A stretch of DNA of 64,000 nt from Schaalia radingae (GTDB taxonomy: Bacteria; Actinomycetota; Actinomycetes; Actinomycetales; Actinomycetaceae): positions 434,001-498,000 of the forward strand of contig NZ_LT629792.1 of NCBI RefSeq assembly GCF_900106055.1. The letters run 5' to 3'. Below are positions 34,380 through 43,394 of the stretch, piece after piece. A model generated the notes under the pieces. It was not told the DNA's origin, did no database searches, and was given only the letters and a program-made list of their open reading frames with translations. The position numbers were made by a program, and so were the translations under genes. Numbering within the stretch: position 1 is the stretch's first letter; each line of letters begins with the position of its first letter.

Positions 34380-37300
34380 ATGGAACAAGAAGCAATGACG
34401 CAACGGCATTATCGCGCAGGAATTGATGTTGGAACGAACTCAATAGGGTTTTCTCTCGTCGAGGTCGATGACGACGGTTATCCTACCGATCTAACAAATT
34501 CGGTGGTCGTTATACACGATTCGGGTGTCGATCCTGATGCGCAAGACGCAGGAGACTCACGCCGCGCTGTTTCAGGCGTAGCAAGGCGTGCACGACGTCT
34601 CTATAAACGGGCGAAGAAGCGCCTCGACAGGCTAGATGCGTATATTGAATCTTTAGGATGGCCGCTTATTGACCATGAGTCCTATCAAGATCCACGGCGG
34701 GCGTGGAGCATTCGGGCAGCCTTAGCAAATGAGCAAATTACTGATTCCACGGTCCTACATGAGTATTTGTCTGTTGCGATGGTGCATATTGCTCACCATC
34801 GGGGCTGGCGTAATCCATATCAACGAGTGGAATCTCTTTTACGAGAGCAAGAGCCAAGTAGCAAACTGGAAGGCCTGCGCAAACGCGTTGAGAATCTGAT
34901 AGGCCGAAACCTTTCGGAAGATCTTACTGCTGGGCAGCTTATTAATGAGGCATTGCGGGTAAATCCCCAAACGAAGCTTCGAGGTTCTTCAGGATTACTG
35001 GGTGGGACACTGTTGCAATCAGACTATGTCATTGAAATCAGAAAAATTCAGGAAACGCAGGGTCTGTCCAGAGCACTTGTTGATGAATTGATTCGCCGTG
35101 TTTTTGATTCTGTTTCACCCGTAGGAAGTGCCCGGGAACGCGTTGGTAAGGATGCTCTGCCGGGGCAGCAACAGAAACCCCGTGCAGAAAAAGCCCAACC
35201 TGCTTTCCAGGTTTTTCGTATTGTCTCCGTTGTTGCCAACCTGCGAATCGGAAAAGGCAGGGAACAGCGCATACTGAGTAAGCAGGAAAAAGACACGGTT
35301 GTTGACTTTCTGTTGCATTCGAGTGCCCCAGAACAGATTACGTGGGATGCAGTTGCAGAGCTCTTGAAGATAGAGAGGCCCTCCCTCCGAGGGGTGGCAC
35401 GAGCAGGCATAGATGGCGAGAGTGTCAGTGGACGGCCGCCAACTGATGCAACAACTCAGGTAATTCGTTCGTTGAAGATCCCGACGCTACAGGAGTGGTG
35501 GGAACAAGCGGATGAAATTGCTCAGGAAACTTTCATTGACCTCCGCTCAAATGTTGGCAGTGACGATCTTGACCCTGATTCTCTGCAGGAAATTACTCGC
35601 CTAATAAGTGCGTTTTCAGATGATGAAAGAGAAAAGCTTGAGGAAGCAACTTTCCCTATGGGAAGAGCAGTTTATAGCGTGGATTCTCTTCGCAGGCTGA
35701 CCGAATGTATGCGGGAAGATGGAATTGATCTCTATGAGGCGCGAAGAAAAGAATTTGGTGTTTCTGAAGACTGGGAACCACCGGCGGAAGATATTGGCGC
35801 TCCTGTCGGCAACCCATCAGTCGATCGTGTTACGAAGCAGGTTGCCCGTTGGCTGAGTGCGGTTGAGAAGAGATGGGGCGTTCCTGATTCAATTAATATT
35901 GAGAATGTCCGGGATGGTTTTAGCAGTGAACACGTTACTCGTGAAATTATGCTCCAAAATAAGAAATCCCAAGAGCGTAATGAACGAATTGTCCACGAGA
36001 TCCATGAGCGACGTGGAATTGATGGTCCTGTTAGGCGCTCTGACATCATAAGATATAAGGTTTTCTCGAGACAGGAAGGAATCTGTCTCTATTGCGGAGA
36101 GCCCCTATCGATCGAGAATTTCGAGGTTGACCACATCGTACCGAGGTCCGGTCCTTCATCGACGAACAAGATGCATAACCTAGCAGCGGTCTGCCGGACT
36201 TGCAATCATCAAAAATCAGGAATGCCGTTTGCTTTATGGGCAGAGAATTCTGATCGTGATGGCGTGAGCCTTGAGGGAGCAATCAACCGGGTTGGAATGT
36301 GGTTGCCTGATCCTGGTATGAGCCGAAAAGACTTTGGACGTCAGAAACAGGAAACGATACGCCGTCTTAAACGGAAACAGATAGATGAGCCTCTGGACGA
36401 CAGATCAATGGAATCAGTCGCGTGGATGGCTAATGAACTGAGACGCCGGATTGACTACCACTTCAACCATGAGGAGAAAAAGACAGTTGTACGGGTTTTC
36501 CGAGGAAGTCTTACTGCTGAGGCGCGGCGTGCTTCCGGTCTTGAAGGCAAGGTGAAGTTGATTGGCGGGCACGGAAAAACACGTTTTGATCGGCGACATC
36601 ATGCCATGGATGCTCTGACGATTGCTCTCTTAAGACCTTCAGTTGCTCACACTTTGGTACTGCGCCAGAATATTCGCTATGCAGAGCGTTTGACGCAGTC
36701 GCCACAGACGTGGAAGGAATTCACAGGCCTTACGATCGCTGATCGCCAAATATGGAATCACTGGCTGCAAGAAATGGATTTGGCTACCGAATATTTCAAT
36801 TCTCGAATTAGCGCAGACACGATTCCGGTTATGCAAAATCTACGTCTTAAGCTTGGAAATGGAGCGGCGCACAAGGCGAAAATAGGCAAGCTTGAGCATG
36901 TCAAACTTTCCGATGCCATGCCAGTGCAATCGATTGATCGTGCTTCAACGCCTGCGCTTTGGTGGGTCTTGACGCACCAACCTGATTTTGATCGTGAAAG
37001 TGGTCTTCCAGCAGATCCGTCACGCCGTATTGTCGTGAATGGAGTTCACTACACTGGTGAAAGTGCAGTCGATCTTTTCCCGAAACTTGTTCCAGCAGTG
37101 AAAGTACGAAATGGATGGGCAAGCACAAGTTCTTCAATACACCATGTTCGCATTTTCAAAGTTGACGGGAAAAAACCCAAATACTATCAGCTGCGGGTTT
37201 TCAAGACAGATCTCATTCCGTATGCCCACGAAGATCTTTTCACAGTACAAATTCCAGCAAAATCGATTAGTGTGCGAACTGCGTTGCCAGCTTTACGAAA

Positions 37301-37667
37301 GGCAATAGCTTCTGGGCAGGCTAGACAGGTCGGATGGCTCGTTCGGGGCGATGAGCTTCGTTTGCGCGCAACAAACTTTACGAAGGGGAAGATCGCTGAT
37401 TTCTTTCAAGATTTTCCGGATATGGTGTCTTGGAGGGTGACTGGTTTTGAGAGCACACGGCAGATTAATCTGCGACCATCATTGTTAGCGCTCGAAGGAG
37501 CGCCTGAGCAGATCTCCCCTGCAGTGCTTGAAATCTTAAATAGGAGCTGGCGACCAACCTTTAGTGACCTTTTCACCAATGGGAATCCAGTAATCATTCG
37601 ACGTAATGCTCTGGGTGAGCCACGTGAAGCCAGCAATTCCGGACTACCTTTGAGCATGACATTATAG
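34380..37667 (+). CDS. cas9: CRISPR-associated endonuclease Cas9, type II-C
   Basis: RNA-guided DNA endonuclease, 1095 aa, the short II-C size. RuvC-I has GIDVGTNSIGFS with Asp16; an Arg-rich bridge helix (RRAVSGVARRARRLYKRAKK, from about residue 60) follows; RuvC-II INIENVRDG has Glu508; HNH has FEVDHIVPRS with His585, bracketed by CLYC (569/572) and CRTC (605/608), a zinc-ribbon pair; RuvC-III has HHAMDA with Asp744. All catalytic residues are present, and numbering nearly matches A. naeslundii Cas9 (Asp17, His582). ATG 34380 and ATG 34395 are both possible; neither has a clear Shine-Dalgarno. Base composition is visibly more AT-rich than neighbours, suggesting horizontal acquisition. Confidence 0.98.
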   Translation: MEQEAMTQRHYRAGIDVGTNSIGFSLVEVDDDGYPTDLTNSVVVIHDSGVDPDAQDAGDSRRAVSGVARRARRLYKRAKKRLDRLDAYIESLGWPLIDHESYQDPRRAWSIRAALANEQITDSTVLHEYLSVAMVHIAHHRGWRNPYQRVESLLREQEPSSKLEGLRKRVENLIGRNLSEDLTAGQLINEALRVNPQTKLRGSSGLLGGTLLQSDYVIEIRKIQETQGLSRALVDELIRRVFDSVSPVGSARERVGKDALPGQQQKPRAEKAQPAFQVFRIVSVVANLRIGKGREQRILSKQEKDTVVDFLLHSSAPEQITWDAVAELLKIERPSLRGVARAGIDGESVSGRPPTDATTQVIRSLKIPTLQEWWEQADEIAQETFIDLRSNVGSDDLDPDSLQEITRLISAFSDDEREKLEEATFPMGRAVYSVDSLRRLTECMREDGIDLYEARRKEFGVSEDWEPPAEDIGAPVGNPSVDRVTKQVARWLSAVEKRWGVPDSINIENVRDGFSSEHVTREIMLQNKKSQERNERIVHEIHERRGIDGPVRRSDIIRYKVFSRQEGICLYCGEPLSIENFEVDHIVPRSGPSSTNKMHNLAAVCRTCNHQKSGMPFALWAENSDRDGVSLEGAINRVGMWLPDPGMSRKDFGRQKQETIRRLKRKQIDEPLDDRSMESVAWMANELRRRIDYHFNHEEKKTVVRVFRGSLTAEARRASGLEGKVKLIGGHGKTRFDRRHHAMDALTIALLRPSVAHTLVLRQNIRYAERLTQSPQTWKEFTGLTIADRQIWNHWLQEMDLATEYFNSRISADTIPVMQNLRLKLGNGAAHKAKIGKLEHVKLSDAMPVQSIDRASTPALWWVLTHQPDFDRESGLPADPSRRIVVNGVHYTGESAVDLFPKLVPAVKVRNGWASTSSSIHHVRIFKVDGKKPKYYQLRVFKTDLIPYAHEDLFTVQIPAKSISVRTALPALRKAIASGQARQVGWLVRGDELRLRATNFTKGKIADFFQDFPDMVSWRVTGFESTRQINLRPSLLALEGAPEQISPAVLEILNRSWRPTFSDLFTNGNPVIIRRNALGEPREASNSGLPLSMTL

Positions 37668-37675
37668 GTGGAAAA

Positions 37676-38572
37676 ATGTCGGGGCAATGGCGCGTGCTGG
37701 ATTTTCTTGGTTTCCGCGGGCAGGTTCGTTCAGTTCGCGGCGGTCTTGAAGTTTTTGACGAAAGTGGTCACGGCAGGCGAGTAGCGTGTGCGGATCTTGC
37801 AGTAGTGTTGTTTGGACCCGGAGTGGATTTTTCCTCGGGCGTTATGAACCGTCTAATGGATAACGCGACAGTACTTTTCTATTGTGATTGGCGCGGAATT
37901 CCACGCGGCGCTTCCTATCCTTGGTCAAATCATTCGAGAGTTGGTGCGCGTCAGATAGCTCAATGCGAGGTATCACTGCCTAAGAAGAAAAACGCGTGGG
38001 CTAAAATTGTCCGTGCAAAAATCATGGGGCAGGCGACGACGCTGAGATTGAAAGGAGCATCTGGCGCTGGAGAGTTGGTTGCTCTTTCTCGTCAAGTGCG
38101 TTCGGGCGATCCAGAGAACCTTGAAGCGCGTGCTGCCCGTATATATTGGAAGTCTTTTCTTCCTTCTGGGGTTCGACGAGAATATGGCGTGGGGAGGGAC
38201 AATATTAATTCGTGTTTGGATTACGGGTACACGATTCTTCGAGGGCACGGAATCCGATCTGTCTTAGGCGCGGGATTGAATCCAGCCTTTGGACTGTTTC
38301 ATCGGGGACGCGGTAATCTGTTTCATTTGGTCGACGACCTGATTGAGCCGTTCCGACCCGCCATTGATGCAGCTGTGTGGGATATCGGTTTGAGCGCGCG
38401 GCTTGCGGATCCGAGTGTGAGGAAGCAGCTGGTGGCGGCTACCACACAAAAGTTTCTTGATGATGGAACGTGTATTCCGACGGCATTTGACATGCTTGCC
38501 CAGAGTTATGGCCGCTATGTTGAGGGGGATGGCGCTCGATTTGATGTTCCTTACTGGCATGAGTTCGATTGA
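37676..38572 (+). CDS. cas1: CRISPR-associated integrase Cas1 (type II)
   Basis: Catalytic subunit of the spacer-integration complex with Cas2. 298 aa. Predicted metal ligands: Glu150 in ENLEARAARIYW, His209 in FGLFHRGRGN, and Glu224 in LVDDLIEPFRP. MNRLMDNATVLFYCDWRGIPRG is typical of type II Cas1. It starts eight bases after the cas9 stop and precedes cas2 by twelve, so cas9-cas1-cas2 is one operon. No csn2 or cas4 is present, which defines subtype II-C. Confidence 0.97.
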   Translation: MSGQWRVLDFLGFRGQVRSVRGGLEVFDESGHGRRVACADLAVVLFGPGVDFSSGVMNRLMDNATVLFYCDWRGIPRGASYPWSNHSRVGARQIAQCEVSLPKKKNAWAKIVRAKIMGQATTLRLKGASGAGELVALSRQVRSGDPENLEARAARIYWKSFLPSGVRREYGVGRDNINSCLDYGYTILRGHGIRSVLGAGLNPAFGLFHRGRGNLFHLVDDLIEPFRPAIDAAVWDIGLSARLADPSVRKQLVAATTQKFLDDGTCIPTAFDMLAQSYGRYVEGDGARFDVPYWHEFD

Positions 38573-38584
38573 GCGGATTGTCTG

Positions 38585-38905
38585 ATGGCGGATGGCCCAA
38601 TGTGGTGCTTGGTGATGTTTGATCTTCCAGTCTTGACCAAGGTGCAGAGACGGGATGCCAGTAATTTTCGTCATTTTCTGCTAGATCGGGGTTTCTCAAT
38701 GGTTCAGCTGAGCGTGTATGTGAAGTATTGGCCAACTTGCGGAATCGATATGGTCACAGTTAAGTCTATTAAAGGTGCTCTCCCGCCCGGTGGGCAGGTT
38801 CGTGTCATCCCGATTACAGATCGTCAGTGGTCGGGCGGTTTCAGATTCCAGTCTGCAACGGAGTGTCCTGTAGAGGACGAACCTGAGCAGCTAACAATTT
38901 TCTGA
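38585..38905 (+). CDS. cas2: CRISPR-associated protein Cas2
   Basis: Structural partner of Cas1. 106 aa ferredoxin-like fold: MWCLVMFDLPVLTKVQRRDASNFRHFLLDRGF carries the conserved Asp after beta-1, SMVQLSVYVKYW and GQVRVIPITDRQW complete the strands. ATG 38585 has no clear Shine-Dalgarno and relies on coupling to cas1. The array begins 49 bases after the stop. Confidence 0.96.
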   Translation: MADGPMWCLVMFDLPVLTKVQRRDASNFRHFLLDRGFSMVQLSVYVKYWPTCGIDMVTVKSIKGALPPGGQVRVIPITDRQWSGGFRFQSATECPVEDEPEQLTIF

Positions 38906-38954
38906 CGGAATTATCTGCTTTTTCGGCAAAAATAGGCGGGAAACCTCTCCCTTG
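38906..38954. promoter_or_regulatory. Short AT-rich leader-like segment between cas2 and the array
   Basis: 49 bases containing CTTTTTCGGCAAAAATAGG. The degenerate repeat is at the far end of the array, so by the usual rule this side is where new spacers would enter. Function as leader is inferred. Confidence 0.4.
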
Positions 38955-41038
38955 GAAGTCTATCAAAGGGAAAGGTGACTGATTCCCAACAATACAGGCC
39001 GCCGCAACCGACATTAGAGAAGTCTATCAAAGGGAAAGGTGACTGATTCCCAACAGTCGAACTAGCTAAAGACGGTGAAGCAGAAGTCTATCAAAGGGAA
39101 AGGTGACTGATTCCCAACCGTTGTTTCACGCACTCCGGTGCTCAACGAAGTCTATCAAAGGGAAAGGTGACTGATTCCCAACGAATCGAGCATAAGCACT
39201 TGTTTAAGTGGAAGTCTATCAAAGGGAAAGGTGACTGATTCCCAACGAAGTGAAACGACGTACGCTGAGGATTGGAAGTCTATCAAAGGGAAAGGTGACT
39301 GATTCCCAACCGCACAGCCTTGCAGGTGCTCGAGGATAGAAGTCTATCAAAGGGAAAGGTGACTGATTCCCAACCAATCACCGACCGCCTAGCCACGCTG
39401 GAGAAGTCTATCAAAGGGAAAGGTGACTGATTCCCAACCTGGCCTTCCCTACCGCGCGCGTGTCAAGAAGTCTATCAAAGGGAAAGGTGACTGATTCCCA
39501 ACCCGAGGGGAATCTGCGCGGCGAGGGTGAGAAGTCTATCAAAGGGAAAGGTGACTGATTCCCAACTTGATGCGACGGTGTTGGAGATGATGGAGAAGTC
39601 TATCAAAGGGAAAGGTGACTGATTCCCAACCACGCAAGACCTCGACAAGATCCGATCAGAAGTCTATCAAAGGGAAAGGTGACTGATTCCCAACGGGGTC
39701 GCGTATGAGTGGAAGCGTCACGGAAGTCTATCAAAGGGAAAGGTGACTGATTCCCAACCTTGCGATTGCCTGGTCGTCGAGGCCTGGAAGTCTATCAAAG
39801 GGAAAGGTGACTGATTCCCAACAAGCCCCGCACGCGTCACAGCAGGCTGCGAAGTCTATCAAAGGGAAAGGTGACTGATTCCCAACGCGGTAAGGATGCG
39901 CGGCACCACAGGCCGAAGTCTATCAAAGGGAAAGGTGACTGATTCCCAACGGCACTAGGCAAGATTGTAGAGCTTATTGAAGTCTATCAAAGGGAAAGGT
40001 GACTGATTCCCAACTTGTGCAGGCGATTCCGATCATTATCCCGAAGTCTATCAAAGGGAAAGGTGACTGATTCCCAACCGCGAATGTCACTACCGCTTCG
40101 GGTGGCGAAGTCTATCAAAGGGAAAGGTGACTGATTCCCAACCGGCCGAGTCATGGCAGCTACTGAAAAAGAAGTCTATCAAAGGGAAAGGTGACTGATT
40201 CCCAACCGTTCAACGGGCTAAAGACCGGTGCGCAGAAGTCTATCAAAGGGAAAGGTGACTGATTCCCAACAGGATGCAGAGCGTTATATGAAATCCGAGA
40301 AGTCTATCAAAGGGAAAGGTGACTGATTCCCAACCTGCCAACCCTCACCAGCTGGCCCGTCGGAAGTCTATCAAAGGGAAAGGTGACTGATTCCCAACTG
40401 AGTTGCGCGCTTCCGGTGGGGTGGTGGAAGTCTATCAAAGGGAAAGGTGACTGATTCCCAACGCAGGTCTCGCCGCGCGCGCAGCAATCCGAAGTCTATC
40501 AAAGGGAAAGGTGACTGATTCCCAACGATACGAGCGCTTCCAGGTGGTCAGTGAGAAGTCTATCAAAGGGAAAGGTGACTGATTCCCAACTGAGTGTGGC
40601 TCGTGAGATCGGTGAGAGGAAGTCTATCAAAGGGAAAGGTGACTGATTCCCAACAACACGGGTTGCGTATCGTTGGCTACCGGAAGTCTATCAAAGGGAA
40701 AGGTGATTGATTCCCAACCGCCCCGGCGGTATCAGATATATCAAGCGAAGTCTATCAAAGGGAAAGGTGACTGATTCCCAACCAAGGACGCGGCTCCAGC
40801 ACGTCACCAGGAAGTCTATCAAAGGGAAAGGTGACTGATTCCCAACTCGGCGAGGTGTGAGAGCTCATCGAGGCGAAGTCTATCAAAGGGAAAGGTGACT
40901 GATTCCCAACGTGTGTGGCTTGTTGTCGAACTGACCGCGAAGTCTATCAAAGGGAAAGGTGACTGATTCCCAACTGTAGTCCTCCGATGAGGAGGTCGAG
41001 TCGAAGTCTATCAAAGGGAAAGGTGACTGATTCCGAAC
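38955..41038 (-). CRISPR. Type II-C CRISPR array, 33 repeats and 32 spacers
   Basis: 36-base repeats start every 64 bases from 38955 to 41003, so all 32 spacers are exactly 28 nt and all differ. On the + strand the repeat begins GAAGTCTATCAAAGGG and ends GATTCCCAAC. Only two repeats vary: the 28th (40683) has GTGATTG for GTGACTG, and the terminal one (41003) has TTCCGAAC for TTCCCAAC. The anti-repeat in the tracrRNA fits crRNAs read from the minus strand, with repeats starting GTTGGGAATCAG. Each minus-strand repeat ends with TGATAGACTTC, which resembles an extended -10 and could start a crRNA in each spacer. Spacer targets cannot be identified here. Confidence 0.98.
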
Positions 41039-41131
41039 TATCTTGCCCGATGCATGCTGCACAGTAGCGTAAGAAGCTGATGCTGTCTTGAAGAGTATTC
41101 GAATTGCGAATCCACGCGTGGTGATCGAATC

Positions 41132-42838
41132 TTAGCAAAAGCCGTCCTCATGGTATTTGTCCTCGCCGTCTTCAGCGTGGTCTGATCTCACCATCTCATC
41201 GGTGCCGTAGTAATACCGCAGTTGTTGGGAGAGCGTCTGCATGATTGGCTGATCGGGGTGGTCGTGCTGCCACTGGCGGGCGTACGTACACAGTAGTTTC
41301 AATACCGGTTGGGGCGAGTTTTCCTCCAAGCTCCACTTGTCCCGTTCAATGCGCTCAACTGCCAGACGGATTGCCTCGCAAGGACGCGGCTGGTCCTTGC
41401 TTAGAGCCAGCATCATCCACCGCTCGTTGACGCCCCAGCGATTCGCATAGTCCCACGCCCGTTCCCTGTCACCTTCAGCCAGCGCAAGGTCAATGGGTAT
41501 GTCTGCGTCCGTCCAGGGCTGCTGCGCAATCCACTCGATGACTTGTTGGAGGACACGGGAGCGCTTATGCGCTTGTTCGCCGCATGTAAGCAAAAGATTC
41601 TGGAACCCGACACTTGGCGTCGAGGTGAAAGCGGTTCGTGCGATGGCAAGTGCGGTGCGTATGCGTTTGGCTGCCAGGCAGCACAGCACCGCCTCGCGAA
41701 GGGGAATGAGGAACGGCGAGTAACCTTGGGTCGCGTCGGTGCTGATGGCGTGTGCCTGATGGGCGCGCGCCACGACGTCAGCGGCCAGATCCGGCCGGTC
41801 GATGGCCTGTAGATCGTTAAAGAACATGCTGTAAGCGAAGCGATCGCCCTGCGTCGCGCACATGCGCAGCAGGGGAATGTCATCCTGGCACAGTGCCAAG
41901 TCGCGTAAGAGAGAGTTCTCGGCGCTTTCGACCTGGATTTTCTCATGTCTGCATTCGATCAGGTAGTCGCGATAGGCAGCCGTCGCTTCCTCGCCCAGGA
42001 TAGGGATGATGTCTCTAGCTGAGGCTTCCCGCCATTCGTAATTCTCGACGAAATAGTGGGCTGTTTTACGGCCGGCTTCCTTTTCGGGCATCGTGGCCAT
42101 CCATATCCAGACCAGCATCACTTCGAAAATCGTCTGCAGGTGATCGGCCCATTCACGAGCGTCGTCGTGTGGATCGTCGAAGACCAGTCGTTTGAAATCG
42201 GCAAGTGCGTTGTGGCAGATCTGTTCCAGCCCGTCGGTTAATCCAACGGTGATCAGCATCTTCATCTGCAGACCGAGTGACACTATCTCGTGTCTGTTTG
42301 CAGCGAGGTCGACCCAGGAGGGTTTCCCGTAGCAGAGAAAGATCCGGCTATACGCCTGCTGTACGAGCGCCGCAGACTGCTCGGGGGACCCAAAATTGAA
42401 ACTCCACGCTGTGGCGAAGAGCTGGCCGACAGGAGGAAGTGCGGCCGCCATTTTGGAGTAATGCTGGAGGAGCTGGTGGTCGACTGATTGGATAAGCTTT
42501 TCGGCCAGCTCTGACGTGTCAAGGAGTTCTCGAGGCAGTGAAGGCGTTCCAGAATCTACTGATTGGCCGTGTTCGAGTAGAACCAGAGCGAGCGCGCATT
42601 GATGTTTGCAGAAGTGTCCGGCCTCGCCATGCGGGCAGCTGCACGCCCCATCCAGGGTTCCGTCATCTTCCCACAGCAGATCAACGTCGTACAGTGAGGT
42701 GCCTCGTACAGAGGCGTTGGCCCCGTGCTCTTCTATATGTGCATCCATCACGAAAGGCATATAGGGGCGTGCACGGTCGAAAACCTTATCGCCTGCGCGG
42801 GCTCGAATATCCTCAACGCTGAAGGGGAACTCATCCAT
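41132..42838 (-). CDS. SWIM zinc-finger protein of unknown function
   Basis: 568 aa. An N-terminal region (MDEFPFSVEDIRARAGDKVFDRARPY) leads into a SWIM finger with Cys66, Cys68, Cys77 and His79 (GACSCPHGEAGHFCKH). The remainder is helical with repeated hydrophobic-charged segments but no recognised enzyme motif. SWIM fingers bind nucleic acid or protein. The open frame continues 170 codons upstream, but that part is the complement of the GntR gene; ATG 42838 gives the natural N-terminus and has CATACT 6 nt before it. It ends 93 bases from the CRISPR array. Linkage to the CRISPR or to the ABC exporter is unproven. Confidence 0.8.
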   Translation of the reverse strand: MDEFPFSVEDIRARAGDKVFDRARPYMPFVMDAHIEEHGANASVRGTSLYDVDLLWEDDGTLDGACSCPHGEAGHFCKHQCALALVLLEHGQSVDSGTPSLPRELLDTSELAEKLIQSVDHQLLQHYSKMAAALPPVGQLFATAWSFNFGSPEQSAALVQQAYSRIFLCYGKPSWVDLAANRHEIVSLGLQMKMLITVGLTDGLEQICHNALADFKRLVFDDPHDDAREWADHLQTIFEVMLVWIWMATMPEKEAGRKTAHYFVENYEWREASARDIIPILGEEATAAYRDYLIECRHEKIQVESAENSLLRDLALCQDDIPLLRMCATQGDRFAYSMFFNDLQAIDRPDLAADVVARAHQAHAISTDATQGYSPFLIPLREAVLCCLAAKRIRTALAIARTAFTSTPSVGFQNLLLTCGEQAHKRSRVLQQVIEWIAQQPWTDADIPIDLALAEGDRERAWDYANRWGVNERWMMLALSKDQPRPCEAIRLAVERIERDKWSLEENSPQPVLKLLCTYARQWQHDHPDQPIMQTLSQQLRYYYGTDEMVRSDHAEDGEDKYHEDGFC

Positions 42839-42844
42839 AAACGA

Positions 42845-42850
42845 AGTATG
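42845..42850 (-). promoter_or_regulatory. Possible leaderless -10 element of the SWIM gene
   Basis: CATACT on the minus strand followed by six bases and ATG 42838. First base departs from the TAnnnT pattern seen elsewhere. Confidence 0.35.
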
Positions 42851-42923
42851 ACAGCACCCGTGTGCATCTGGAGCCTGTCGGATTTCAAAGACCGAGTATT
42901 GCCACCCCCATCCAAACTGTGTT

Positions 42924-42939
42924 ACTGTATTAATACAGT
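42924..42939. promoter_or_regulatory. Perfect palindromic operator upstream of the GntR gene
   Basis: ACTGTATTAATACAGT, 24 bases before the start codon of gntR. Size, symmetry and the TGTA/TACA arms suit GntR/YtrA-type regulators, so autoregulation of the exporter operon is expected. Confidence 0.75.
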
Positions 42940-42962
42940 GATACAGATGGAGGGAGGTAGAC

Positions 42963-43394
42963 ATGCAAATGAGCGGAGATTCTCGGCCAATCTGGATCCA
43001 ACTGGTCGAAGAGTTTACGCAGCGTATTGTTTCCGGCCAGTGGAAGCCCGGAGAAAAAGTACCGAGCGTCAGAGAACTGGCCGCAGAATTCACAGTCAAT
43101 CCGAACACCGTCCAACGAGCACTCACCCGTGCTGACGAGGACGGCCTGACACAATCGAATCGCACTGCCGGACGCTTTGTGACAGACGACCAGGACGTGA
43201 TCAAGCAGCATCGCGACAACCTTGCACACCAGATAACAGCTGAATTCATCGCACAGATGAAAGCACTTGGATGTGACAAGAACGCGATCACTGAGCTGAT
43301 CAATTCCCAGTGGAATACGTATGGACCTGACACAGTCGCCCTCGGCAATGAACAGAAACACGCAAAGGATCCTCATGACAACGCACGCAATTGA
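42963..43394 (+). CDS. GntR family regulator, YtrA subfamily
   Basis: 143 aa. The winged helix-turn-helix reads PIWIQLVEEFTQRIVSGQWKPGEKVPSVRELAAEFTVNPNTVQRALTRADEDGL (residues 9-62); the short C-terminal helical part instead of a large ligand domain defines the YtrA group. GGAGGGAGG precedes the ATG. It overlaps the ABC ATPase gene by 20 bases. By family precedent it represses its own ABC exporter operon until cell-envelope or peptide stress. Confidence 0.92.
   Translation: MQMSGDSRPIWIQLVEEFTQRIVSGQWKPGEKVPSVRELAAEFTVNPNTVQRALTRADEDGLTQSNRTAGRFVTDDQDVIKQHRDNLAHQITAEFIAQMKALGCDKNAITELINSQWNTYGPDTVALGNEQKHAKDPHDNARN

Noticed and set aside
38906..41131. csn2, cas4 or a second array that would change the CRISPR subtype
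   Set aside because: None present: only a 49-base leader-like segment, the array and 93 bases of plain flank.
40947..41138. 63-codon minus-strand frame over the end of the array
   Set aside because: Consists of spacer and repeat sequence; chance frame.
41379..41391. 13-base identity between the 29th spacer (40783-40810) and the SWIM gene, on the seed side of the crRNA
   Set aside because: Only 13 of 28 bases match; with 32 spacers and 128 kb of strand this is not far from chance, and the rest of the spacer diverges.
42839..43348. N-terminal 170-codon extension of the SWIM reading frame
   Set aside because: It is the complement of the GntR gene, whose product and ribosome binding site are convincing.
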